Of a stretch of DNA of 22,081 bases, positions 14,212-22,081 are shown in pieces. The stretch comes from an uncultured Paraburkholderia sp. Its GTDB lineage: Bacteria > Pseudomonadota > Gammaproteobacteria > Burkholderiales > Burkholderiaceae. Under the pieces are notes generated by a model. The model did no database searches and was not told the origin of the DNA. It was given only the letters and a program-made list of their open reading frames with translations. The DNA is taken from assembly GCA_937917025.1 (NCBI GenBank), contig CALFSF010000492.1, positions 1-22,081 on the forward strand, read 5' to 3'. Positions within the stretch are counted from its first letter, which is position 1. Each line of letters opens with the position of its first letter. Both the position numbers and the translations under genes were made by a program.

Positions 14212-15519
14212 CTAGTGATGGTGGTGGCCATGACCATGGTCGTGGTCACCGTGATCGTGATCGTGATGATCGTGGTGGTCGTCATCGTCGAGGTCCCATG
14301 CGGGGAACGGATCGGCGAACGCTTTCCACGCCTCGGGACCGGATGCATGTTCGTCGTCGGTCAGCAGACACGCGTCGAGTTTCGCGCGCCATGTGGACGC
14401 ATCGATATCGACGCCGATCATCACCAGTTCCTGGCGACGGTCGCCGATGCTGAAGTCGTCGGGCGCACCGTACCAGTCCGCGGCGATTTCATCCATCAGC
14501 TCGTCGTCGCCTTCGGGCCATTCGCTGCGATCCTGCGCGGCCCACCACGTGCCCGCCGGCGCGGGCCGGCATGTGCCGCCCGCCTGCGAGAGCGTGCCAC
14601 CGATCTCGTTGCGCGTGGCGAGCCAGAAAAAACCCTTGCTGCGCAGCACGCCCTTCCATTCCTCATGCAGCAGCGCCCACAGACGCTCAGGATGAAACGG
14701 ACGGCGCGCGCGATAGACGAACGTACTGACACCGGCATCATCCGCGCTCACATGCGGTTCCGGATCGTGATCCCCGGTGAGCGTCACGAGCCAGCCGGCG
14801 GAGCCCGATGTCGCATCGAAGTCGAAGTGCTGTGTATCGAGCACGTCGGCGGCCGCGACGTCGGCGTAATGGCTCACGATCTGCACGGCGCCCGGATTGA
14901 TGCGCGTGAGAATGCGCTGAAGACGCGCGAGCGCTTCGTCGCTGACGAGGTCCGGCTTGTTCACCACCAGCACATCGCAGAACTCGATCTGATCGACAAG
15001 CAGCTCGACGACGGTGCGATCGTCGTCTTCCGTTGTGACGATGCCCGCTTCGGCCAGTGAATCGGTCCGCGCGAAGTCAGTCAGAAAACGCGACGCATCG
15101 ACGATCGTCACAACCGTGTCGAGCCGTGCGACGCCGGCGAGCGGCGTGTCGTCGCTGCTCTCGCCGTCGCCGAACGTGAGGCTTTCCGCAATCGACATGG
15201 CCGTGAAGGCGCCCGTCGATTCGACGAGGATCGCATCGAACTGCTGCTCACCGGCAACGCGTTCGATATCGCCGGGCAAATCGTCGCTCGCTGCAATCAA
15301 CGCGCTACCGCTTTTCAATGCGATTCGCTCTTGCGTCGCGTCGTGCGCCGTCGTGGATGCGCGCACGAGCGTCGCATCGAGTTCGATCGCGGCGACATCC
15401 GCGACGATGACCGCAATGCGCAGGCCAGCCGCGTTCGCGAGAAGGTGTTCGATGAGCGTGGTCTTGCCCGCGCCCAGAAAACCGGAGAGCACGGTGACGG
15501 GCAGTGGCGACTGGTTCAT
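14212..15519 (-). CDS. COG0523 (CobW-like) GTPase lacking the CxCC motif, with His-rich tail
   Basis: A 435-residue GTPase of the G3E/COG0523 family, which deliver metals or act in cobalamin and zinc homeostasis. Present: Walker A GFLGAGKTT (13-21), ESTG (100-103), NKPD (187-190) and a C-terminal CobW_C domain (about 290-400, with HPERLWALL). The C-terminus is AWDLDDDD followed by about twenty residues that are nearly all H, D or G, a typical metal-binding tail. What is missing is notable: the usual GCxCC metal motif after the second G region is replaced by SGSALIAASDDL (70-81), and the conserved N-D-x-x-E of switch I reads ADVAAIE. The start at ATG 15519 is the family start, although its ribosome site is weak. 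The gene's 3' DNA is an imperfect repeat of gtgatc/gtggtc units. Family sure; metal role doubtful. Confidence 0.9.
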   Translation of the reverse strand: MNQSPLPVTVLSGFLGAGKTTLIEHLLANAAGLRIAVIVADVAAIELDATLVRASTTAHDATQERIALKSGSALIAASDDLPGDIERVAGEQQFDAILVESTGAFTAMSIAESLTFGDGESSDDTPLAGVARLDTVVTIVDASRFLTDFARTDSLAEAGIVTTEDDDRTVVELLVDQIEFCDVLVVNKPDLVSDEALARLQRILTRINPGAVQIVSHYADVAAADVLDTQHFDFDATSGSAGWLVTLTGDHDPEPHVSADDAGVSTFVYRARRPFHPERLWALLHEEWKGVLRSKGFFWLATRNEIGGTLSQAGGTCRPAPAGTWWAAQDRSEWPEGDDELMDEIAADWYGAPDDFSIGDRRQELVMIGVDIDASTWRAKLDACLLTDDEHASGPEAWKAFADPFPAWDLDDDDHHDHHDHDHGDHDHGHGHHHH

Positions 15520-15735
15520 TGCGGTCAGAAAGCGAGAAAGGAGAAAGGCGTGCCGGGCGCGAAACCGGGGTGCGGGCGAGCGGCAGGACGAAGCCGCATT
15601 GTGCATCAAACATCGCGCGGCCGCGCGAATCCACCACCCGGCAAGCGCATGCATGGACGCGCGATGCACGACGTCCGGCAGCCGGCCGGCTGGCGTTCAA
15701 GGAGGACGGGCAGAAAAGCGTGGGGACGAAAACGC

Positions 15736-16173
15736 TCAGTGAAGCAGGTTCCACTTCTGAAGGATCGCCGCGATCTGCTTTGCGTATTGATCGCGTAGCG
15801 TCGGCGTTTCGGAATGGTAGGCGCCGACCGCGTTCCACGTATTGCCGTATTTGTTCATCTGACGTCGCAGATGCCAGGCGGCAATGTAGACATTCTTGCA
15901 GGGCTGCATCAGCGTATCGGTAGAAATGCCGTACTGCGATAGCGTCGCGAGATGGACGGAGTTGATCTGCATGATGCCGTAGTCAGTCGAACCGTTCGCA
16001 TTCTTGTGCAGCGCGTCGGGCCGGTTGTGCGACTCCTGCCATGCGATCGCACGCAGGATGAGCGGATTGACCTTCTGGTAACTGGCCGCCTCGTCGAAGC
16101 AGTCCGCGCGTGCGGGCGCGGCGGCGAACCACGCGCAGAGCCCGATAGCAACAGTGACGAGAGCCGGTTTCAT
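15736..16173 (-). CDS. Secreted lytic transglycosylase (SLT domain, IagB/IpgF-like)
   Basis: A 145-residue exported protein. Residues 1-23 are a signal peptide (MKPALVTVAIGLCAWFAAAPARA, written here as its span) with cleavage likely before DCFDEAASY. The mature part is a minimal SLT domain: RAIAWQESHNRP with catalytic glutamate E47, GSTDYGIMQINS, and NVYIAAWHLRRQMNKYGNTWNAVGAYH. Such small enzymes cut peptidoglycan between MurNAc and GlcNAc and are commonly encoded beside secretion or pilus systems, where they open a passage. Here it is divergent from gspD across 468 bases, so a role in assembling the type II secretion system is plausible but unproven. C25 and C92 could form a disulphide. Confidence 0.9.
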   Translation of the reverse strand: MKPALVTVAIGLCAWFAAAPARADCFDEAASYQKVNPLILRAIAWQESHNRPDALHKNANGSTDYGIMQINSVHLATLSQYGISTDTLMQPCKNVYIAAWHLRRQMNKYGNTWNAVGAYHSETPTLRDQYAKQIAAILQKWNLLH

Positions 16174-16641
16174 CGGTCAAGATGACTAAGCAAATAACGG
16201 TGAGGAGACGATGCGATAGCCGCCATCGCGACCGGACATCGGGGAAAACCCGATGCCTGTCCGGATGCGTCCACCACGTGGAACCGCCCGTATCATACCG
16301 TCAGCCCGTGACGGGTCAAGGTTGGCTAACCGACATAAGACAGCAAGATTCCGGAGACGATGTCTTCGGTGTTCGGGGTCTCGCCGGTGCGGGGATCTTT
16401 CATGAACTTGACGGGCATGCGCTTCAATTAGAGGAAACGCACTGTCGAGCGTCTTTTTGTGAGAATGTCGTCATGAAAAGCTGTTACTGTTCATTTTTTT
16501 CGGACCTCAGACTGGCATGCGTCCGGCAGACCGGCAGGCTTCAGGGCAAAGGGGTTGCGCCCGGCCAGCATGTCCATTGCGCATGACCGTCGGCGGCGGC
16601 TGTCGCCGGCATCGACATCACATTCCATGAGAAGAAATCGT
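16174..16641. other. 468-bp divergent intergenic region upstream of gspD
   Basis: It must hold the promoters of the transglycosylase (minus) and gspDEF (plus). A TTGACG at 16408-16413 could be a -35 box, but no good -10 follows at the right distance. A short frame at 16473-16586 is not convincing. A CCACGTGG palindrome lies at 16274-16281. Nothing else stands out. Confidence 0.5.
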
Positions 16642-18936
16642 ATGGCATTGCGTCGCGTCGCAACGGCGCTGCTGGTTGCTGGATTGATCACCTCGCAGAT
16701 CGCACACGCACAGGTGACCCTCAACTTCGTCAACGCGGACATCGACCAGGTGGCGAGAGCCATTGGCGCGGCAACCGGCAAAACGATCATCGTCGACCCG
16801 CGCGTCAAGGGCCAGTTGAACCTCGTTTCCGAAAACGCCGTTCCCGAAGATCAGGCGTTGAAGACGTTGCAGTCCGCGTTGCGGATGCAGGGCTTCGCGC
16901 TGGTCCAGGACCATGGCGTACTGAAGGTCGTGCCCGAAGCCGATGCCAAGTTGCAGGGCGTGCCGACCTATGTCGGCAACGCGCCGGCCGCGCGCGGCGA
17001 CCAGATCGTCACCCAGGTTTTCCAGCTGAAGAACGAATCGGCGAACAACCTGCTGCCGGTGCTGCGTCCACTGATCTCGCCGAACAACTCGATTGCCGCC
17101 TACCCGGCCAACAACACGCTGATCGTCACCGATTACGCGGACAACATCCGCCGTATCGCGCAGATCATCGCGGGCGTCGACACCGCCGCGGGCCAGCAGA
17201 TTCTCGTCGTGCCGCTGAAAAACGCCAACGCGCTCGACATCGCGGCGCAGCTTTCGAAGATGCTCGACCCGGGCGCGATCGGCAGCACGGATGCGACGTT
17301 GAAGGTGTCCGTCACCGCCGATCCGCGCACCAATTCGCTGCTGCTTCGCGCATCGAACCCGCAGCGGCTTGCGGCGGCGAAGACACTCGCCCAGCAGCTC
17401 GACGCGCCGAGCATCGCGCCCGGCAACATGCACGTCGTGGCGCTGCGCAACGCGGACGCGACGAAGCTCGCGAAGACCTTGCGCGGGATGCTTGGCAAGG
17501 GCGGCGAGACCGGCTCGTCGTCCGGCTCGAACGAGGCGAATTCGTTCAACCAGAACGGCGGTGGCGGCGTGTCGGGCAGCAATTCGACGGGCACCGCGGG
17601 CACGCCGCCGCTGCCGTCGGGCGGCCTGAACAGCAGTTCCATGTCGTCGCCGATGGGCGGCGGCAGCAGCGCATATGGCTCGAATGGCAATTCCAGTTCC
17701 GGCGGGTTGCTGGGCGGCGACAAGGACAGGGGCGACGACAACCAGCCTGGCGGCATGATCCAGGCGGACGCCGCGACCAACTCGCTGATCATCACGGCGG
17801 CCGAGCCGGTGTACCGCAACCTGCGCGCGGTGATCGACCAGCTCGACGCGCGGCGCGCGCAGGTCTATATCGAGGCGCTGATCGTCGAGCTGAACTCGAA
17901 CACGAGCGCCAATCTCGGCATTCAGTGGCAGGTCGCGAACAACTCGGTTTTTGCCGGCACGAACCTGGCGACCGGTTCCAGCAACAGCATCATCAATCTG
18001 ACGGCGGCGGCCGCGGCGGCCGGCGCCACGGGCGGCCTCGCCGGCGCGCTCGCAGGCGGCCCGCTCCAGCAGGGGCTCAACGTCGGCTGGATTCACAACA
18101 TTTTCGGCGTGCAGGGGCTGGGCGCGCTATTGCAGGCGCTGTCACAGACCGCCGACGCGAACGTGCTGTCGACGCCTAACCTCATCACGCTCGACAACGA
18201 GGAAGCCAAGATCGTCGTCGGCACGAACATACCGATCCAGACGGGTTCGTACTCGAACCTCACGAGCGGCTCGGCGAGTTCGGCGTTCAATACCTACGAC
18301 CGCGTCGACGTCGGTCTGACGCTGCACGTCAAGCCGCAGATCACCGAAGGCGGGGTGCTCAAGCTGCAGCTCTACACGGAAGACTCGGCGATCGTAAACG
18401 GCACGACCAACGCGACGACCAACCCGGCGGGCCCCGATTTCACCAAGCGTTCGATCCAGTCGACGGTGCTCGCCGACAACGGCGAAATCATCGTGCTGGG
18501 TGGCTTGATGCAGGACAACTACCAGGTCAGCAACAGCAAGGTGCCGCTGCTGGGCGATATCCCGTGGATCGGCCAGCTGTTCCGTTCGGAACAGAAGAAC
18601 CGCAACAAGACCAACCTGATGGTGTTCCTGCGCCCCGTGATCATCGGTGATCGCGCCACCGCGCAGGCCGTGACGTCGAACCGCTATGACTACATCCAGG
18701 GCGTGCAGGGCGCGTACCGGCAGGACAACAACCTGATCAAGGACAACGACGATCCGGTCGTTCCGCCGATGCCGATCGGTCCCAGCCAGGGCGGCACGCC
18801 CGCGCTGAACCTGTTCGATCTCGACCAGATGCGTCGCCAGCAGACGGCGCCGCCGCCGGCCGCGGTTCCCGCTCCTGTTCCCGCGCCGGCGAACGGCGCG
18901 GCGGGGAGCATCCAGTCGCCGGGAGCGCATCCGTGA
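16642..18936 (+). CDS. gspD: Type II secretion system secretin GspD
   Basis: The outer-membrane channel of the type II secretion system, 764 residues. In order: signal peptide (about 1-23, cleaved near AHA-Q), N0 domain (VTLNFVNADIDQVARAIG onward, about 25-95), N1-N3 repeats to about 420, and the secretin core ending with VPLLGDIPWIGQLF (634-647) and NLMVFLRPVII. N3 is interrupted by a Ser/Gly/Asn-rich low-complexity stretch (about 288-372), a known feature of the family but long here. The C-terminus is proline/alanine-rich. I start at ATG 16642, preceded by GAGAAG; ATG 16627 is in frame and adds five residues (MRRNR), also acceptable for a signal peptide. The stop overlaps the gspE start by four bases. 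Confidence 0.96.
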   Translation: MALRRVATALLVAGLITSQIAHAQVTLNFVNADIDQVARAIGAATGKTIIVDPRVKGQLNLVSENAVPEDQALKTLQSALRMQGFALVQDHGVLKVVPEADAKLQGVPTYVGNAPAARGDQIVTQVFQLKNESANNLLPVLRPLISPNNSIAAYPANNTLIVTDYADNIRRIAQIIAGVDTAAGQQILVVPLKNANALDIAAQLSKMLDPGAIGSTDATLKVSVTADPRTNSLLLRASNPQRLAAAKTLAQQLDAPSIAPGNMHVVALRNADATKLAKTLRGMLGKGGETGSSSGSNEANSFNQNGGGGVSGSNSTGTAGTPPLPSGGLNSSSMSSPMGGGSSAYGSNGNSSSGGLLGGDKDRGDDNQPGGMIQADAATNSLIITAAEPVYRNLRAVIDQLDARRAQVYIEALIVELNSNTSANLGIQWQVANNSVFAGTNLATGSSNSIINLTAAAAAAGATGGLAGALAGGPLQQGLNVGWIHNIFGVQGLGALLQALSQTADANVLSTPNLITLDNEEAKIVVGTNIPIQTGSYSNLTSGSASSAFNTYDRVDVGLTLHVKPQITEGGVLKLQLYTEDSAIVNGTTNATTNPAGPDFTKRSIQSTVLADNGEIIVLGGLMQDNYQVSNSKVPLLGDIPWIGQLFRSEQKNRNKTNLMVFLRPVIIGDRATAQAVTSNRYDYIQGVQGAYRQDNNLIKDNDDPVVPPMPIGPSQGGTPALNLFDLDQMRRQQTAPPPAAVPAPVPAPANGAAGSIQSPGAHP

Positions 18937-20447
18937 CACAGGCGCCCGCGCAGGCATCGCAGCGCGCTTCGAGCGGCGGCACGGCCGGCGAGCGTGAGCC
19001 GCCCTCGCCGCTCGCCGCGCGGCTCGTGCCGTACGGCTTCGCGAAGAGCGGCCAGATTCTCGTCGCGCATCAGCACGCGGACAGCCTCGAAGTCTGGATC
19101 AGCGATCGCACGACCGATGCGGCGCTCGCGGAAGTCGCGCGCAATTTCGGCGCGCTTTCGGTGGTGCGCCTGTCTGCCGACGAGCTCGCGCAGGCGATCA
19201 ACCAGGCGTACGCGCGCCAGGACGGCAGCGCGGCGCAGGTGGTCGGCGAAGTGGAAGGCGAAGTCGATCTGTCACGCCTGATGCAGGAGATTCCTGAAGT
19301 CGAGGACCTGCTGGAATCCGAGGACGACGCGCCGATCATCCGCATGATCAACGCGCTCCTCACGCAGGCCGCGCGCGAACAGGCGTCGGATATTCACATC
19401 GAGCCGTTCGAGACGTCCTCGGTGGTGCGGTTTCGCGTCGACGGCACGCTGCGCGACGTCGTGCGTCCGAAGAAGGCGCTGCACGGCGCGCTGATCTCGC
19501 GCATCAAGATCATGGCGCAGCTCGATATCGCCGAGAAACGTCTGCCGCAGGACGGCCGGATCACGCTGCGCGTCGGCGGCCGTCCGGTCGACGTGCGCGT
19601 CTCGACGCTGCCGACCGGCCACGGTGAACGCGCGGTGCTGCGTCTGCTTGAAAAAGACGCGGCGCGGCTGAACCTCGAAGCGCTCGGCATGGCCGCCGAC
19701 ACGCTCGTGAAGTTCGACAAGCTGATCGGGCGTCCGCACGGCATCGTGCTCGTGACGGGCCCGACCGGTTCAGGCAAGACGACGACGCTGTACGCATCGA
19801 TGTCGCGGCTCGAAACGGCGACGACGAACATCATGACCGTCGAGGATCCGATCGAATACGACCTGTCCGGCATCGGCCAGACGCAGGTCAACGAGCGGAT
19901 CGGTATGACCTTCGCGCGCGCGTTGCGCTCGATTTTGCGACAGGATCCGGACATCATCATGATCGGCGAAATCCGCGACCTCGAAACCGCGCAGATCGCG
20001 GTGCAGGCCTCGCTCACGGGTCACCTCGTGCTGGCGACGCTGCACACGAACGACGCGGCGTCGGCCGTCACGCGTCTCACCGACATGGGCGTCGAGCCGT
20101 ATCTGCTCGCGTCGTCGCTGCTGGGCGTGCTCGCGCAGCGGCTCGTGCGGCGGCTGTGTCCGGTGTGCAGGGAAGAACGTGTCGAGGAAGACGGCAGCGT
20201 GCGCTGGCATCCCGTCGGCTGCGACAAATGCGGCCACTCCGGTTATGCGGGACGTCGCGGCGTGTACGAACTGCTGCTCGTCGACGAGTCGATTCGCGGG
20301 CTGATTCACCGCAACGCCGCCGATTCGGAAATCCTTGAAACAGGCCGCGCGCAGGGCATGCGCACGCTGCGCGAGGATGGCGACCGCTGGCTCGAATCCG
20401 GGCTGACGTCGCTCGAGGAAGTGATCCGCGTGACGGGCGGAGCGTAA
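18933..20447 (+). CDS. gspE: Type II secretion system ATPase GspE
   Basis: The cytoplasmic hexameric ATPase that powers pseudopilus assembly, 504 residues. It has the N-terminal GspL-binding region (about 30-125), the Walker A motif GPTGSGKTTT (276-285), the Asp box region VEDPIEYDL (303-311), Walker B DPDIIMIGEIRD (338-349), the His box HLVLATLHTND, and the four-cysteine zinc module C409-PV-C412 ... C430-DK-C433. It starts at GTG 18933, whose bases overlap the gspD TGA in GTGA, so translation is probably coupled. gspF begins four bases after the stop. All catalytic elements are intact. Confidence 0.97.
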   Translation: MTQAPAQASQRASSGGTAGEREPPSPLAARLVPYGFAKSGQILVAHQHADSLEVWISDRTTDAALAEVARNFGALSVVRLSADELAQAINQAYARQDGSAAQVVGEVEGEVDLSRLMQEIPEVEDLLESEDDAPIIRMINALLTQAAREQASDIHIEPFETSSVVRFRVDGTLRDVVRPKKALHGALISRIKIMAQLDIAEKRLPQDGRITLRVGGRPVDVRVSTLPTGHGERAVLRLLEKDAARLNLEALGMAADTLVKFDKLIGRPHGIVLVTGPTGSGKTTTLYASMSRLETATTNIMTVEDPIEYDLSGIGQTQVNERIGMTFARALRSILRQDPDIIMIGEIRDLETAQIAVQASLTGHLVLATLHTNDAASAVTRLTDMGVEPYLLASSLLGVLAQRLVRRLCPVCREERVEEDGSVRWHPVGCDKCGHSGYAGRRGVYELLLVDESIRGLIHRNAADSEILETGRAQGMRTLREDGDRWLESGLTSLEEVIRVTGGA

Positions 20448-20451
20448 GCGC

Positions 20452-21669
20452 ATGCCAGCGTTCCGCTTTGAAGCGATCGATGCCGCCGGCAAGGCGCAAA
20501 AAGGCGTGCTCGACGCCGACAGCGCCCGCGGCGCGCGCACGCAGCTGCGCACGCAGGGATTGACGCCGCTCGTCGTCGAACCGGCCGCGACGCGCACGCG
20601 CGGCGAACGCAACCAGCGCCTGTCGCTCGGGCGCCGCCTGTCGCAACGCGAGCAGGCCATTCTCACGCGGCAACTGGCGAGCCTGCTGATCGCCGGGCTG
20701 CCGCTCGACGAAGCGCTGTCCGTTCTGACCGAGCAGTCCGAGCGCGACTACATCCGCGAACTGATGGCCTCGATTCGCGCCGAAGTGCTCGGCGGCCATT
20801 CGCTTGCCAACGCGCTTTCGCAGCATCCGCGCGATTTTCCCGAGATCTATCGCGCGCTCGTTTCGGCCGGCGAACATACCGGCAAGCTCGGCCTCGTGCT
20901 GTCGCGCCTCGCCGACTACATCGAGCAGCGTAACGCGCTCAAGCAGAAGATCGTGCTCGCGTTCACGTATCCGGCGGTCGTCACGATCATTGCGTTCGGC
21001 ATCGTCACGTTCCTGCTGAGTTACGTCGTGCCGCAGGTCGTGAACGTGTTCGCGAGCACGAAGCAGCAGTTGCCGTTTCTCACGATCATGATGATGGCGC
21101 TCTCCAGTTTCGTGCGGAACTGGTGGTGGGCGGTGCTGATCGCGCTCGTGGTCGTGATCTACGTCGTGCGTTCGATTCTGGCGCAACCCGGGCCGCGCCT
21201 CACGTTCGACCGCTGGCTGCTCACCGCGCCGCTCTTCGGCAAACTCGTGCGCGGCTACAACACGGTGCGCTTCGCGAGCACGCTCGCCATCCTGACGGCC
21301 GCGGGCGTGCCGATCCTGCGCGCGCTGCAGGCCGCGAGCGAAACGCTCAGCAACAAGGCAATGCGCCTGAACATCGACGATGCGATCGTGCGCGTGCGCG
21401 AAGGCACGTCGCTGTCGCGCGCGTTAGGGAATACGAAGACGTTTCCGCCGGTGCTGGTCCACCTGATCCGTTCCGGCGAAGCAACGGGCGATGTCACCAC
21501 GATGCTCGACCGCGCGGCCGACGGCGAATCGCGCGAACTCGAACGAAGGACGATGTTTCTGACGAGCCTGCTCGAACCGCTGCTGATTCTCGCGATGGGC
21601 GGCGTGGTGCTCGTGATCGTGCTGGCGGTGATGATGCCGATCATCGAACTGAACAACCTGGTCCAGTGA
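20452..21669 (+). CDS. gspF: Type II secretion system inner-membrane protein GspF
   Basis: The polytopic platform protein of the type II secretion system, 405 residues. It has two GspF repeat domains: the first about 65-185 (RQLASLLIAGLPLDEALSVL, PEIYRALVSAGEHTGKLGLVL) and the second about 265-390 (FASTLAILTAAGVPILRAL, PPVLVHLIRSGEATGDV). Membrane helices lie near 173-197, 224-240 and 377-398. It begins four bases after the gspE stop in the same operon, with GGAG upstream. It contacts GspE, GspL and GspM. No plus-strand gene follows in the window: gspC converges from the other side. Confidence 0.96.
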   Translation: MPAFRFEAIDAAGKAQKGVLDADSARGARTQLRTQGLTPLVVEPAATRTRGERNQRLSLGRRLSQREQAILTRQLASLLIAGLPLDEALSVLTEQSERDYIRELMASIRAEVLGGHSLANALSQHPRDFPEIYRALVSAGEHTGKLGLVLSRLADYIEQRNALKQKIVLAFTYPAVVTIIAFGIVTFLLSYVVPQVVNVFASTKQQLPFLTIMMMALSSFVRNWWWAVLIALVVVIYVVRSILAQPGPRLTFDRWLLTAPLFGKLVRGYNTVRFASTLAILTAAGVPILRALQAASETLSNKAMRLNIDDAIVRVREGTSLSRALGNTKTFPPVLVHLIRSGEATGDVTTMLDRAADGESRELERRTMFLTSLLEPLLILAMGGVVLVIVLAVMMPIIELNNLVQ

Positions 21670-21707
21670 AGCGAACGGCGGATACTGAAAACGCGGCGCG
21701 CCGGAAC

Positions 21708-22081
21708 CTAGCGCACGTAGATGGTGGGACCGGCCGCGTTGGCGGGCAGGAATACTTCGGAGCGTGCGCCGTTGCGGTCGATGATGATCGAGCGCGCGCG
21801 GACTTCCGAGAGTTTCGTGCCCTGCATGATCGCGCTGCCGAGCGAGACGGCACGGGGCGGTTCGCCGCGGGTGCTGATGATGGCCGCGGCGCCTTCGCGC
21901 AGCGAGAGGATGCCGAAGAGACGCACGTCCTGGTTCGTGTTGCGCGTGAGTTTTCCGCCGAAGAGCGTGGCGGCCTGTTCGACCGAGACAGGCGGAAGTG
22001 CCGCGGCTGCCGCAGGACCCGGCCGATGCGTGGTGAGCGTGACGACCCACCAGGTCAGTGTCGCGCAGAAAACGGCGAAGA
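21708..22081 (-). CDS. gspC: Type II secretion system protein GspC, C-terminal part (5' end outside window)
   Basis: The frame is open from the window edge to the TAG at 21708-21710. It begins inside a membrane helix (FAVFCATLTWWVVTL), then a Pro/Ala-rich linker, then the homology region: VEQAATLFGG, VRLFGILSLREGAAAIIS and a strand-rich segment ending NAAGPTIYVR. GspC is a bitopic inner-membrane protein whose periplasmic homology region binds the N0 domain of GspD. It has no C-terminal PDZ domain, or at most a minimal one: only about 85 residues follow the linker. It lies 38 bases from the gspF stop and is convergent with it, so it is transcribed separately from gspDEF. Confidence 0.9.
   Translation of the reverse strand, partial: FAVFCATLTWWVVTLTTHRPGPAAAAALPPVSVEQAATLFGGKLTRNTNQDVRLFGILSLREGAAAIISTRGEPPRAVSLGSAIMQGTKLSEVRARSIIIDRNGARSEVFLPANAAGPTIYVR

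Noticed and set aside
16270..16285. CACGTG palindrome resembling a parS centromere site
   Set aside because: Only 10 of 16 positions match TGTTTCACGTGAAACA and only one half-site is fair. ParB sites are normally near-perfect and clustered.
16473..16586. Small 37-codon frame upstream of gspD beginning MKSCYCSFF
   Set aside because: The ribosome site is poor, there is no recognisable similarity, and the codons after the first ten look random. It is more likely leader DNA.
1..22081. CRISPR arrays, tRNA or rRNA genes, prophage
   Set aside because: No regularly spaced direct repeats, no tRNA-like cloverleaf, no rRNA segments and no integrase or phage structural genes were found on reading.

Overview
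The window is GC-rich (only short non-coding islands are AT-rich), densely coded, and carries proteins typical of the beta-proteobacterial family Burkholderiaceae. These include a gspDEF block with gspC convergent to it, a fused bifunctional MnmC, a DUF3717 protein, a bacterial SET-domain protein, YbdK and a 92-residue HU. My best placement is a Burkholderia/Paraburkholderia chromosome, inferred from gene content and order and not from a database search.

Layout. 1-222: 3' end of a CYTH-domain gene. 256-747 (-): Lrp/AsnC regulator, with a perfect inverted repeat just upstream of its start. 973-1278 (+): phhB. 1390-1614 (-): DUF3717 protein. 1732-4055 (+): a response regulator and sensor kinase pair. 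4094-4573 (-): SET-domain methyltransferase with its own terminator, which lies inside the kinase 3' end. 4797-7641 (-): an Old Yellow Enzyme oxidoreductase, a class I glutamine amidotransferase and a MarR regulator with a four-cysteine tail. 7642-8261: gene-free. 8262-10670 (-): ybdK and a KefB-type cation/proton antiporter. 10671-11484: gene-free. 11485-13452 (-): mnmC. 13876-14154 (+): HU with a clear promoter and terminator. 14212-15519 (-): a COG0523 (CobW-like) GTPase with a histidine-rich tail but no CxCC metal motif. 15736-16173 (-): a secreted lytic transglycosylase. 16642-21669 (+): gspD-gspE-gspF of a type II secretion system. 21708-22081 (-): 3' part of gspC.

The most striking structure lies in the two gene-free stretches on either side of ybdK and the antiporter. 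Each holds one copy of an imperfect ~60-bp element, in inverted orientation, about 3.1 kb apart. Each copy reads DnaA box, mixed spacer, TAG/TAA-type triplets (DnaA-trio-like), then an AT-rich tract. The DnaA boxes face outward and the AT-rich ends face inward. Further DnaA boxes sit nearby, two of them forming a perfect 10-bp inverted repeat. This is the architecture of a bacterial basal origin unwinding element, duplicated as a bipartite origin, and HU is encoded 2.6 kb away. I propose it as a candidate chromosomal replication origin not adjacent to dnaA. The sequence supports the motifs; the function is inference.

Functional groups are otherwise modest. The gsp genes encode the outer-membrane secretin, the cytoplasmic ATPase and two inner-membrane parts of one secretion machine, and the neighbouring transglycosylase could open peptidoglycan for it. 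YbdK (gamma-glutamylcysteine synthesis) next to a Kef-type antiporter suggests, without proving, a thiol/potassium link.
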